Below, piece after piece: positions 6,528 to 12,707 of a DNA stretch of 12,707 bases (position 1 is the stretch's first letter; each line of letters starts with the position of its first letter). The notes under the pieces are model-generated. The model ran no database searches. It was not told the DNA's origin and was given only the letters and a program-made list of their open reading frames with translations. Source of the DNA: an uncultured Clostridia bacterium (GTDB taxonomy: Bacteria; Bacillota; Clostridia; Oscillospirales; JAAYOS01); the NCBI GenBank assembly GCA_944386395.1, contig CALXAZ010000049.1, positions 1-12,707 on the forward strand, given 5' to 3'. The position numbers were made by a program, and so were the translations under genes.

Positions 6528-7454
6528 ATGTCTTTTTTTGATAAGATAAAAAGCGGTCTTGAAAAGACCAGAAAAGCAGTTACGGGGCAGATTGAACAGA
6601 TATTTACAAACTTTAGAAAGGCAGACGAGAGCTTTTTTGAAGAGCTGGAGGAGATGCTGATACTTGGTGATATCGGTGTGGAGACCTCCATGAGGGCTGT
6701 GGACGAGCTGAGGGAGCGGACGAAAGCGGAAAAGCTCCAGTCGGCAGAGGAAATACGAGAGGCGCTTGAGGAAATACTCTGCAAGATACTCAATAGCCAC
6801 GAAAATAGCATGAACCTCAACACTAAACCGTCGGTTGTGCTGGTTATTGGAGTGAACGGAGTTGGAAAGACTACGACGATAGGAAAGCTTGCTGCAAAGT
6901 ATGCATCAGAGGGAAAGCGTGTGTTGTTATGTGCTGCGGATACATTTCGTGCGGCAGCGGCAGATCAGCTTGAGATATGGGCGGGAAGAGCCGGTGTAGA
7001 TATAGTCCGGCAGAGCGAAGGCTCTGACCCGGCAGCCGTGGTGTTTGATGCCTGTACAGCGGCAAAGGCCCGAAATACGGATATTGTCATATGTGACACT
7101 GCGGGGCGGCTGCACAATAAGCAGAATTTGATGAATGAGCTGAGCAAGATAGAACGCGTGATAGCCCGAGAGCTCCCTGACGCAGATAGGGAGACGTTAC
7201 TTGTTATAGATGGGACGACTGGGCAGAATGGGCTCATTCAGGCAAAGCAGTTCAAAGAGGCAGCATCTGTGAGTGGGATAGTGCTGACAAAGCTTGACGG
7301 TACAGCAAAGGGAGGGATCGTTATAGCAATTGCCGCTGAGCTGGGTATTCCGGTAAAATTTATAGGAGTAGGGGAGCAGGTTGACGATCTCATGCCGTTT
7401 GAAGCTGAAGGATTTGTAAAGGCGCTGTTTGATAGAGAGGGACTTGCACAATGA
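6528..7454 (+). CDS. ftsY: signal recognition particle receptor FtsY
   Basis: FtsY is the GTPase that receives SRP-bound ribosomes at the cytoplasmic membrane and hands nascent membrane proteins to SecYEG. This 308-residue version is the short Gram-positive form: the N and G domains without a long acidic A domain, starting MSFFDKIKSGLEKTRKAVTG. GTPase elements are the P-loop GVNGVGKT (108-115), the DTFRAAAADQL insertion-box region after it, DTAGR (190-194), TKLDG (254-258) and the closing GVGEQVDDLMPF. ATG 6528 is chosen because GGAGG (6518-6522) is five bases upstream. An in-frame GTG at 6516 would add four residues but overlaps that site. It follows smc by 15 bases and its stop overlaps the next start as ATGA, so its translation is probably coupled to rdgB. 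The smc-ftsY pair is a conserved arrangement in Bacillota. Confidence 0.97.
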   Translation: MSFFDKIKSGLEKTRKAVTGQIEQIFTNFRKADESFFEELEEMLILGDIGVETSMRAVDELRERTKAEKLQSAEEIREALEEILCKILNSHENSMNLNTKPSVVLVIGVNGVGKTTTIGKLAAKYASEGKRVLLCAADTFRAAAADQLEIWAGRAGVDIVRQSEGSDPAAVVFDACTAAKARNTDIVICDTAGRLHNKQNLMNELSKIERVIARELPDADRETLLVIDGTTGQNGLIQAKQFKEAASVSGIVLTKLDGTAKGGIVIAIAAELGIPVKFIGVGEQVDDLMPFEAEGFVKALFDREGLAQ

Positions 7455-8044
7455 AATTTGTTATAGCAACTAATAATGCTCATAAGCTTGTGGAAATGAG
7501 GCAAATACTCGGCAGCCTTGGCTTTGAGGTTATAGGACTTGGGGAGGCTGGATTTTTCGGCGAGATAGAGGAAACTGGCACGACATTTGAAGAGAATGCT
7601 ATTATAAAGGCAGAGACCGTTTGCAGGTCTACCGGTCTTGCGGCGATAGCGGATGACTCGGGGCTTGAAGTTGACGGGCTGGGAGGAGCTCCGGGGGTAT
7701 ATTCTGCAAGATATGGTGGAGAGAGTTGTAAGGATGATGTTGAAAGATATGAGCTGTTGCTGAAAAATATGGAGACAGTAGAGGAGCGTTCCGCGAGGTA
7801 CGCATGCTGTATAGCGTGTGTGTTTCCAAACGGGGAGAGACTGACTGCCCACGGATATTGTGATGGCGAGATACTCCGTGAGCCGAGAGGTGAGGGAGGA
7901 TTTGGATATGATCCGGTATTTTTTATGCCGCAGTTTGGACGGACGATGGCGGAGATAACGGCGGACGAGAAAAATTCGTGCTCACATAGAGCGATAGCAA
8001 TAGACGGAATTGTAAAAAAACTCAAGGAAAGAGAAAGTGAATAG
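7451..8044 (+). CDS. rdgB: XTP/dITP diphosphatase (RdgB/HAM1 family)
   Basis: This enzyme hydrolyses dITP, XTP and related non-canonical purine triphosphates to monophosphate and pyrophosphate, keeping deaminated bases out of DNA and RNA. The 197 residues cover a complete HAM1 fold. Visible motifs are the substrate-binding start ATNNAHKLVE (6-15), the metal/base-binding DDSGLEVDGLGGAPGVYSAR beginning at Asp68-Asp69, GFGYDPVF (150-157) and SHRA (178-181). The start overlaps the ftsY stop by four bases (ATGA), with GAGAGGG nine bases upstream. Overlap points to translational coupling. It joins the smc-ftsY block to the yhbY-nadD-yqeK block here. No anomalies are seen; the assignment is secure at family level. 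Confidence 0.96.
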   Translation: MKFVIATNNAHKLVEMRQILGSLGFEVIGLGEAGFFGEIEETGTTFEENAIIKAETVCRSTGLAAIADDSGLEVDGLGGAPGVYSARYGGESCKDDVERYELLLKNMETVEERSARYACCIACVFPNGERLTAHGYCDGEILREPRGEGGFGYDPVFFMPQFGRTMAEITADEKNSCSHRAIAIDGIVKKLKERESE

Positions 8045-8047
8045 CTA

Positions 8048-8329
8048 ATGCTTACATCAAAAGAACGTGCAACGCTTCGCGCGATGGCAAACACTATTGA
8101 GACAATAGGACAGATTGGTAAGGACGGGATAACGGAAAATGTTATAAAGCAGGTTGAAGAGGCTCTTGCGGCAAGACAGCTTGTGAAATACAGGGTGTTG
8201 GAAAACTCGATGTTGACGGCACGTGAGGCTGCTTTTGCGCTGTGTGAGGCGACTGATAGCGAATCTGTACAGATAATAGGCACTAGATTTGTTCTCTACC
8301 GTCCCGATCCGGACGAGCCTCTGATATAG
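8048..8329 (+). CDS. yhbY: YhbY-family RNA-binding protein (CRM domain)
   Basis: This small cytoplasmic protein of 93 residues is a single CRS1-YhbY (CRM) domain. Family members associate with pre-50S ribosomal particles and are thought to aid large-subunit assembly. Recognisable family features are the opening LTSKERATLRAMA, the GQIGKDGITENVI stretch carrying the GxxG RNA-contact loop (GKDG), and the following EEALAARQLVKYRVL. The start lies only three bases after the rdgB stop, and no strong Shine-Dalgarno is seen close to it (AAGGA near 8023 is too far). Translation is probably by reinitiation from rdgB. In B. subtilis yhbY also lies beside nadD, yqeK and rsfS, matching this order. Confidence 0.93.
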   Translation: MLTSKERATLRAMANTIETIGQIGKDGITENVIKQVEEALAARQLVKYRVLENSMLTAREAAFALCEATDSESVQIIGTRFVLYRPDPDEPLI

Positions 8330-8340
8330 CGGAGGATGAA

Positions 8341-8964
8341 ATGAAGACTGAAAGGCTTGAAAAGATAGGAATTTATGGTGGGACGTTTAATCCTCCGCAT
8401 ATTGGGCATGTAAAACTTGCCGAAGAAGTAAAGAAACAGCTGGATCTGGATAAAATAGTTGTTGTGCCGGCCAAAAATCCCCCTCATAAGGTTATGCCAG
8501 AGGGATCGCCGTCGGCAGAGGAGCGGCTGGAAATGACAAAGCTTGCTTTTGATGGACTGGACTTTGTAGAGGTATCCGATATAGAGATCAGGCGGGAAGG
8601 TCCAAGCTATACGGCGGATACGATGCTTGAATTTCACGACATATATCCCGATGCCGCGCTTTGGCTGCTTATGGGTGCCGATATGTTTATGACGATACAC
8701 ATGTGGAGACGCCCAGAAGAGATATTTTCTCTGTGCCGCCTTTGTGTACTTGCCCGCGAAGAGGGAGAGCAGGATATGTTGCAAAAGCAGGCTGGATTTC
8801 TACTGGAGCGATACGGTGCTGGATGTGATATAGTGAAAAACCCTGTAATAGAAATATCATCAACCCAGCTGAGAGAAGGTATTGCACACGGAGCAGAGAG
8901 CATATATCTTCCACCAAAGGTCTTGAAATATGTTCAGAAAAAGGGGTTTTATCGTGGAGTTTAG
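8341..8964 (+). CDS. nadD: nicotinate-nucleotide adenylyltransferase
   Basis: NadD transfers AMP from ATP to nicotinate mononucleotide to make deamido-NAD, the shared step of de novo and salvage NAD synthesis. The 207 residues include the nucleotidyltransferase motif GGTFNPPHIGH (13-23, with the T/HxGH histidines His20 and His23) and the second ATP-binding motif ISSTQLR (172-178). GGAGG at 8331-8335 stands five bases before the ATG, the best ribosome binding site in this part of the operon. It is followed by yqeK with an overlap. Length and motifs are normal; no HD domain is fused, since that function is supplied by the next gene. Confidence 0.96.
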   Translation: MKTERLEKIGIYGGTFNPPHIGHVKLAEEVKKQLDLDKIVVVPAKNPPHKVMPEGSPSAEERLEMTKLAFDGLDFVEVSDIEIRREGPSYTADTMLEFHDIYPDAALWLLMGADMFMTIHMWRRPEEIFSLCRLCVLAREEGEQDMLQKQAGFLLERYGAGCDIVKNPVIEISSTQLREGIAHGAESIYLPPKVLKYVQKKGFYRGV

Positions 8965-9532
8965 CGAAATATACCCGCAGGCTATTGCCATGTTGAAGCC
9001 AAAGAGAATACCGCATGTTAAAGGGTGTATATCGGAAGCCGAAAGGCTTGCGGAGAGATGGGGAGCGAATATAATAAAAGCACGTATAGCAGCTTTATTG
9101 CATGACTGTACAAAAGCTCTTAGCAGTGTGGAACAGTTGAAACTCTGTGAAAAGTATGGTATAATACCAAATCAGGCTGAAATGCTTTCACCGGAACTTT
9201 TGCATCAAAAGACGGGAGCAGAGCTTGCCAGAGAGAGATTTGGTGTGGATAGTGAAATTGCGGATGCAATAAGGCGGCATACCACGGGAGGACCCCACAT
9301 GTCGCTGCTTGAGAAGATAATATATATTGCAGATTATATAGAGCCAACGAGGAGATTTTCTGGAGTAGAACATATCCGTGAGTTGGCATATACCGATCTT
9401 GATGTGGCGGTAAGGGAATCATTTGTGGCTACCTTGAGATATGTGCTTGAGCAGGGCAGAGCAGTATGTACAGATATGGTAGACGGATATAACTATCTAC
9501 TAATAGAGAAAAGAGACAGAGAAAATAGATAA
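8954..9532 (+). CDS. yqeK: HD-domain Ap4A hydrolase YqeK
   Basis: YqeK proteins are HD-domain metal enzymes that split diadenosine tetraphosphate symmetrically to two ADP, a role shown for Gram-positive homologues. With the GTG 8954 start the product has 192 residues. Metal-ligand candidates are His21 (PHVKG), His50-Asp51 (LLHDCTK), His84, His109 (RRHTTG) and Asp127 (YIADYIEP), all in the expected order. GTG 8954 has AAAGGGG (8940-8946) seven bases upstream and overlaps nadD by 11 bases. The alternative ATG 8930 gives 200 residues and a 35-base overlap, with only a weak AAAGG nine bases upstream. I prefer GTG, but this is not certain. It follows nadD as in B. subtilis, and both handle adenine dinucleotide chemistry. 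Confidence 0.92.
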   Translation: MEFSEIYPQAIAMLKPKRIPHVKGCISEAERLAERWGANIIKARIAALLHDCTKALSSVEQLKLCEKYGIIPNQAEMLSPELLHQKTGAELARERFGVDSEIADAIRRHTTGGPHMSLLEKIIYIADYIEPTRRFSGVEHIRELAYTDLDVAVRESFVATLRYVLEQGRAVCTDMVDGYNYLLIEKRDRENR

Positions 9533-9600
9533 GTTTGCCGGGATAATTGTGGAGTATGCCCGCACACCTGTGGGTAATAAGAAAGGTATGACTTACGCAT

Positions 9601-11115
9601 ATGGCATCAAAAACTAAACTTGCGTCGGTCTCCGGGAAACATTCTGCGGGGACTAGACAAGCTAATAAGAAAACCGGTCAAAAGAGGAAAAAAAGATGGG
9701 CAATCCGTATTGCGGTTATAGTTTTTTCCATATTTCTTGTTTTGGCAGTAGCAGTTTTTGCATGGGTAAAGGTAAATGTAAAGCCACCGGATATTGACCC
9801 GGTGATAAGAAATACAGAAACGAAAGAACCTGTGACAGATGCTTCCGGAAATACTATTGAGACTGAAATGACTGAGAATACCGATCAAAGCACTAGGGTA
9901 GATGGAAGGAAAGATGATTTCTATACGGTTTTGCTTGCTGGAACTGACAAGAGTGGAGGTCTTGCGGATGTTATTATGGTCGCGGCGTTTGACGTTGCAA
10001 ACCAGAAGGTAAACGTGATAAACATACCGAGGGATACTCTGGTAAATGCTGACAGGACTATAAAAAAGATAAATTCATCCTACGGATATGGAGGGGTTGA
10101 TCAGCTGATAGATGAGGTTGCAAGCGTTATAGGTTTTGAGCCGGACAGATATGCTGTAGTAAACTTACAGGGATTTGTGAAGCTGGTGGACGAGATAGGT
10201 GGAGTGGAATTTGATGTCCCGACGAACATGAACTATGACGATCCAACTCAGGATTTGCATATACATTTGAGCAAAGGTTTGCAGAGGCTTAACGGTTCAC
10301 AGGCAATACAGCTTGTCCGATTCAGGTCAGGGTATGCAAATGCTGACCTTGGGAGGATTGCGGTAACGCAGGACTTTTTAAAGGCTACCGCAAAGCAGAC
10401 CCTGAAGATACAGAATCTGGGAAAGATACCTCAATTTGCAAATATATTTGTTGAGTATGTAAAAACCAACCTGACAACGGGGGAAATACTATGGTTTGGA
10501 CAGGAAGGCATGAAAGTTGATATGGAAGAGAATCTTAACTTCTATACGCTTTCAGAGGAACTGGGGTCGTATAAAGGGATCTCATATGTGGTATTAAATG
10601 AGACGGCTGTCCTTGATCTTGTAAATTCTACCATAAATCCGTATACATATGATATTACAGCAGGCGATCTGGATATCATAAACAGGGGAAAGGAGACGTC
10701 AGCCCCCGAGGCGAACTCGGCAAAGCCGACGATAACGTATACAAAAACGACCTCCACTACCGCCCCGGTGACCACCACGGAAGCTGTTACGGAATCCTCT
10801 GAGACAAGCTCAGGCTCGGAGGATACATCTGGTCAGGAAGGAGATGCAACCGACGTGAGTGAGGCGCAGGATCCATCAGAAAATAATACATCAGGCAATA
10901 CTGAGGACACATCTGGAAGCGAAAGCACAGAGCCGGAGGGATTTGGAAGCATCGACGAGACCGGAGAAGGCACAGACCCAGCAGAGAGCACAGAGCCGAC
11001 TGAGCCCTCTGAAACGAATACGCAGTCCACTCAGGTAACGACGGAAACAACTGGAACGGAGGCTTCCGAGCCGACATTGTGGACCGGCGATGTGTTTGAC
11101 CCTAACGGATATTGA
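9601..11115 (+). CDS. LytR-CpsA-Psr (LCP) family protein with long Thr/Ser/Glu-rich tail
   Basis: LCP proteins are membrane-anchored phosphotransferases that attach teichoic acids, capsule or other glycopolymers to peptidoglycan outside the cell. This 504-residue protein has a basic cytoplasmic head, one membrane helix at about 34-57 and then an LCP domain. That domain begins LLAGTD (111-116) and includes IPRDTLV (142-148, Arg144-Asp145), NSSYGYGG, DEIGGVEFDVP and QLVRFRSGYANADLGR (about 237-252, Arg240 and Arg242). These are the charged residues expected to bind the pyrophosphate lipid. Residues from about 366 to 504 are low-complexity, rich in Thr, Ser, Glu and Pro with no visible domain, and end in DVFDPNGY without a sortase motif. 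The start is 68 bases after yqeK. AAAGG (9582-9586) is 14 bases from the ATG, longer than usual, and an ATG at 9588 opens a nine-codon overlapping frame. A small hairpin (9559-9574) precedes it. The gene may be a cell-wall passenger in this operon. Confidence 0.92.
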   Translation: MASKTKLASVSGKHSAGTRQANKKTGQKRKKRWAIRIAVIVFSIFLVLAVAVFAWVKVNVKPPDIDPVIRNTETKEPVTDASGNTIETEMTENTDQSTRVDGRKDDFYTVLLAGTDKSGGLADVIMVAAFDVANQKVNVINIPRDTLVNADRTIKKINSSYGYGGVDQLIDEVASVIGFEPDRYAVVNLQGFVKLVDEIGGVEFDVPTNMNYDDPTQDLHIHLSKGLQRLNGSQAIQLVRFRSGYANADLGRIAVTQDFLKATAKQTLKIQNLGKIPQFANIFVEYVKTNLTTGEILWFGQEGMKVDMEENLNFYTLSEELGSYKGISYVVLNETAVLDLVNSTINPYTYDITAGDLDIINRGKETSAPEANSAKPTITYTKTTSTTAPVTTTEAVTESSETSSGSEDTSGQEGDATDVSEAQDPSENNTSGNTEDTSGSESTEPEGFGSIDETGEGTDPAESTEPTEPSETNTQSTQVTTETTGTEASEPTLWTGDVFDPNGY

Positions 11116-11151
11116 TAATACATGAGGTTTAAAACCGGAAAGGCAGATTTT

Positions 11152-11535
11152 ATGGCAGAGATGACATCAAAAGAACTGGCAACGAAAATTGCACAGCTGT
11201 TGGATGATAAAAAAGCCGGGGACGTCAAGGTTATGCACATAGAAAACCTTACGGTTCTTGCGGACTATTTTGTTGTCTGTACGGGAAATGCGACGACACA
11301 TGTAAAAGCTTTAAGCGATGAGGTAGAGTTCAAGCTCAAGGAAGAAGGGATATATCCCTTGAACATAGAGGGATATAACGCTGCAAATTGGATATTGATG
11401 GACTATGGCTCAGTGATAGTACACATATTCCTGGAGGAGACGCGTGGCTTCTATTCGATAGAGAGGCTGTGGGCAGATGCTTCGCTGCTTGAGATACCTG
11501 GCATCGGAGAGGAAAAACCTGTGGTGCGGTTTTAG
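11152..11535 (+). CDS. rsfS: ribosome silencing factor RsfS
   Basis: RsfS (DUF143/Iojap family) binds ribosomal protein L14 on the 50S subunit and blocks joining to 30S, slowing translation when nutrients are short. With the ATG 11152 start it has 127 residues and covers the whole domain, with the conserved stretches ADYFVVCTGNATTHVKALSD, EGYNAANWILMDYGSVIVHI and FYSIERLWADA. ATG 11152 has GGAAAGG (11137-11143) eight bases upstream. Upstream in-frame ATG 11122 has no clear site and would add ten residues; ATG 11161 (MTSKELA) is also possible and matches where many homologues begin. It lies 36 bases after the LCP gene; yqeK and rsfS are direct neighbours in B. subtilis. The family is firm; the exact start is less so. 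Confidence 0.94.
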   Translation: MAEMTSKELATKIAQLLDDKKAGDVKVMHIENLTVLADYFVVCTGNATTHVKALSDEVEFKLKEEGIYPLNIEGYNAANWILMDYGSVIVHIFLEETRGFYSIERLWADASLLEIPGIGEEKPVVRF

Positions 11536-11591
11536 TAGCATGAGCTTCAATTTGTAGATTTTGCCTTTTAAAATGAAAGGACTGTTGATAG

Positions 11592-12707
11592 ATGAAGTAT
11601 GAATTTACCGAGATAGAGAAAAAATGGCAGAAGAAATGGGAAGAAGAGAACATTTATAAGACGGGAGAAGATCCGTCAAAGCCTAAATTTTATGCACTCA
11701 TAGAGTTTCCGTACCCTTCGGGACAGGGGCTGCACGTAGGGCACCCGCGCCCGTATACTGCAATGGACATTGTTGCTCGCAAACGCCGCAGGGAAGGGTA
11801 TAATGTACTTTTCCCGATAGGATGGGACGCTTTTGGGTTACCTACGGAGAACTATGCCATAAAAAATAAAATACACCCTGCGATTGTCACAAAGACAAAT
11901 GTTGAGAGATTCAAGCGGCAGCTCAAAATGCTCGGGTATTCATTCGACTGGGACAGAGAGATAAACACAACAGATCCGCAGTATTATAAATGGACGCAAT
12001 GGATATTTCTTCAGCTGTATAAGCACGGTCTTGCCTATAAGGCGAAGATGCCGGTAAACTGGTGTACATCGTGCAAGTGCGTGCTTGCAAATGAAGAAGT
12101 AGTAGATGGGGTATGCGAGCGCTGTGGAAGCGAAGTTGTGCGCCGCGAAAAAAGCCAGTGGATACTTAAGATAACCGATTACGCACAGAAGCTTATAGAT
12201 GGGCTGGATGAAGTCGATTATCCTGAGAGGGTGAAGGCGCAGCAGCGCAACTGGATTGGACGCTCTACAGGTGCGGAGGTTGATTTTAGGACGTCGGCAG
12301 GGGATATTCTCACTGTCTATACTACCCGTCCGGATACGCTTTTTGGTGTGACGTATATGGTAATATCACCGGAGCATCCATATATAGAGAAGTGGGCTGA
12401 GAGCATTAAAAACCTCGATAAGGTGAAAGAGTATCAGTATGAAGCTGCGAAGAAATCAGATTTTGAGCGTTCCGAGCTTCAGAAGGACAAGACCGGTGTA
12501 AAGCTGGAGGGAGTGAGTGCCATAAATCCAGTAAATAACACTGAGATACCGATATTTGTGTCTGACTATGTACTTATGAGCTATGGCACCGGAGCCATTA
12601 TGGCAGTCCCGGGTCATGACACGAGAGACTGGGATTTTGCGAAGGCTTTTGGTCTGCCAATAATCGAAGTTGTTGGCGGAGGAAATGTGGAAGAAGAGGC
12701 GTTTACA
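11592..12707 (+). CDS. leuS: leucyl-tRNA synthetase, 5' part (runs off the window)
   Basis: This class I synthetase charges tRNA-Leu with leucine and edits mischarged norvaline or isoleucine. The first 372 codons are present without a stop. The catalytic signature is PYPSGQGLHVGH (40-51), the HIGH-equivalent with His48 and His51. A cysteine cluster starting WCTSCKC (157-163) and closing with CERCG is the zinc-binding insert of many bacterial LeuRS. The CP1 editing domain shows TTRPDTLFG (244-252) and GHDTRDWDFA (341-350) with Asp346. The KMSKS motif and anticodon-binding region must lie beyond the window. ATG 11592 has GAAAGGA (11575-11581) ten bases upstream, and the product starts MKYEFTEIEKKWQ, typical for the family. 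The 56-base gap from rsfS is too short for a T-box leader, so it is probably transcribed with the operon. Confidence 0.97.
   Translation, partial: MKYEFTEIEKKWQKKWEEENIYKTGEDPSKPKFYALIEFPYPSGQGLHVGHPRPYTAMDIVARKRRREGYNVLFPIGWDAFGLPTENYAIKNKIHPAIVTKTNVERFKRQLKMLGYSFDWDREINTTDPQYYKWTQWIFLQLYKHGLAYKAKMPVNWCTSCKCVLANEEVVDGVCERCGSEVVRREKSQWILKITDYAQKLIDGLDEVDYPERVKAQQRNWIGRSTGAEVDFRTSAGDILTVYTTRPDTLFGVTYMVISPEHPYIEKWAESIKNLDKVKEYQYEAAKKSDFERSELQKDKTGVKLEGVSAINPVNNTEIPIFVSDYVLMSYGTGAIMAVPGHDTRDWDFAKAFGLPIIEVVGGGNVEEEAFT

Noticed and set aside
7480..8283. A 267-residue minus-strand open frame over rdgB and yhbY
   Set aside because: It is antisense to two conserved genes, is Ser/Ile-rich, and shows no recognisable motif or initiation signal.
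11536..11591. A T-box or leader-peptide control region for leuS
   Set aside because: Only 56 bases separate rsfS and leuS, with no stem I, specifier loop or T-box consensus. leuS probably depends on the operon promoter.
11592..12707. A broken leuS
   Set aside because: The frame is open for all 372 codons with catalytic, zinc and editing motifs in order; it is merely cut by the window edge.
1..12707. A new defence, toxin-antitoxin, phage or biosynthetic system
   Set aside because: Every long frame matches a well-known family, and no nuclease, transposase, toxin pair or unfamiliar conserved gene remains unexplained.

Overview
The window reads as chromosomal DNA of a low-to-mid GC Bacillota, most likely a gut-type Clostridia (Oscillospiraceae/Ruminococcaceae-like). 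This placement is an inference. It rests on the housekeeping gene order, the strong AGGAGG-type ribosome binding sites, the frequent ATA and AGA codons, and a Thr/Ser/Glu-rich extracellular tail of the kind common in that group. No RNA gene, CRISPR array, insertion sequence, phage gene or obvious new defence-type system was found. Most of the window is a well-conserved housekeeping operon.

Region 1 (1-2852) is AT-rich and accessory in character. A structured 249-base leader (inverted repeats, then a good sigma-A-type promoter at 180-207) precedes a zinc-dependent medium-chain dehydrogenase at 250-1254. This converges on a LacI/GalR-family repressor on the minus strand (1389-2402). The two share a bidirectional terminator built on a 20-bp perfect stem (1307-1350). 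A 537-base AT-rich gap (2403-2939) follows, holding the repressor promoter and the promoter of the next operon. The natural reading is a small carbohydrate- or polyol-responsive unit in which the repressor controls the dehydrogenase and perhaps itself. The substrate and inducer cannot be read from the sequence.

Region 2 (2853 to the window end) is one co-directional run of nine genes: smc, ftsY, rdgB, yhbY, nadD, yqeK, an LCP-family gene, rsfS and the 5' part of leuS. Gaps are 3 to 68 bases, and two junctions overlap (ftsY/rdgB ATGA; nadD/yqeK). An extended -10 promoter at 2853-2881 probably starts it. The products serve chromosome compaction (Smc), membrane protein targeting (FtsY), nucleotide-pool cleaning (RdgB), ribosome assembly and silencing (YhbY, RsfS), NAD synthesis (NadD), Ap4A breakdown (YqeK), cell-wall glycopolymer attachment (LCP) and leucyl-tRNA charging (LeuS). 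They form a growth-coupled housekeeping set rather than one pathway.

The points most worth a second look are the change in base composition just upstream of smc, repeat motifs around the dehydrogenase and repressor promoters that may be operators, the long low-complexity tail of the LCP protein, and the dehydrogenase's lack of a structural-zinc cysteine cluster. Several starts differ from the longest open frame: ATG 250, GTG 2940, ATG 6528, GTG 8954 and ATG 11152 are preferred on ribosome-binding-site evidence.
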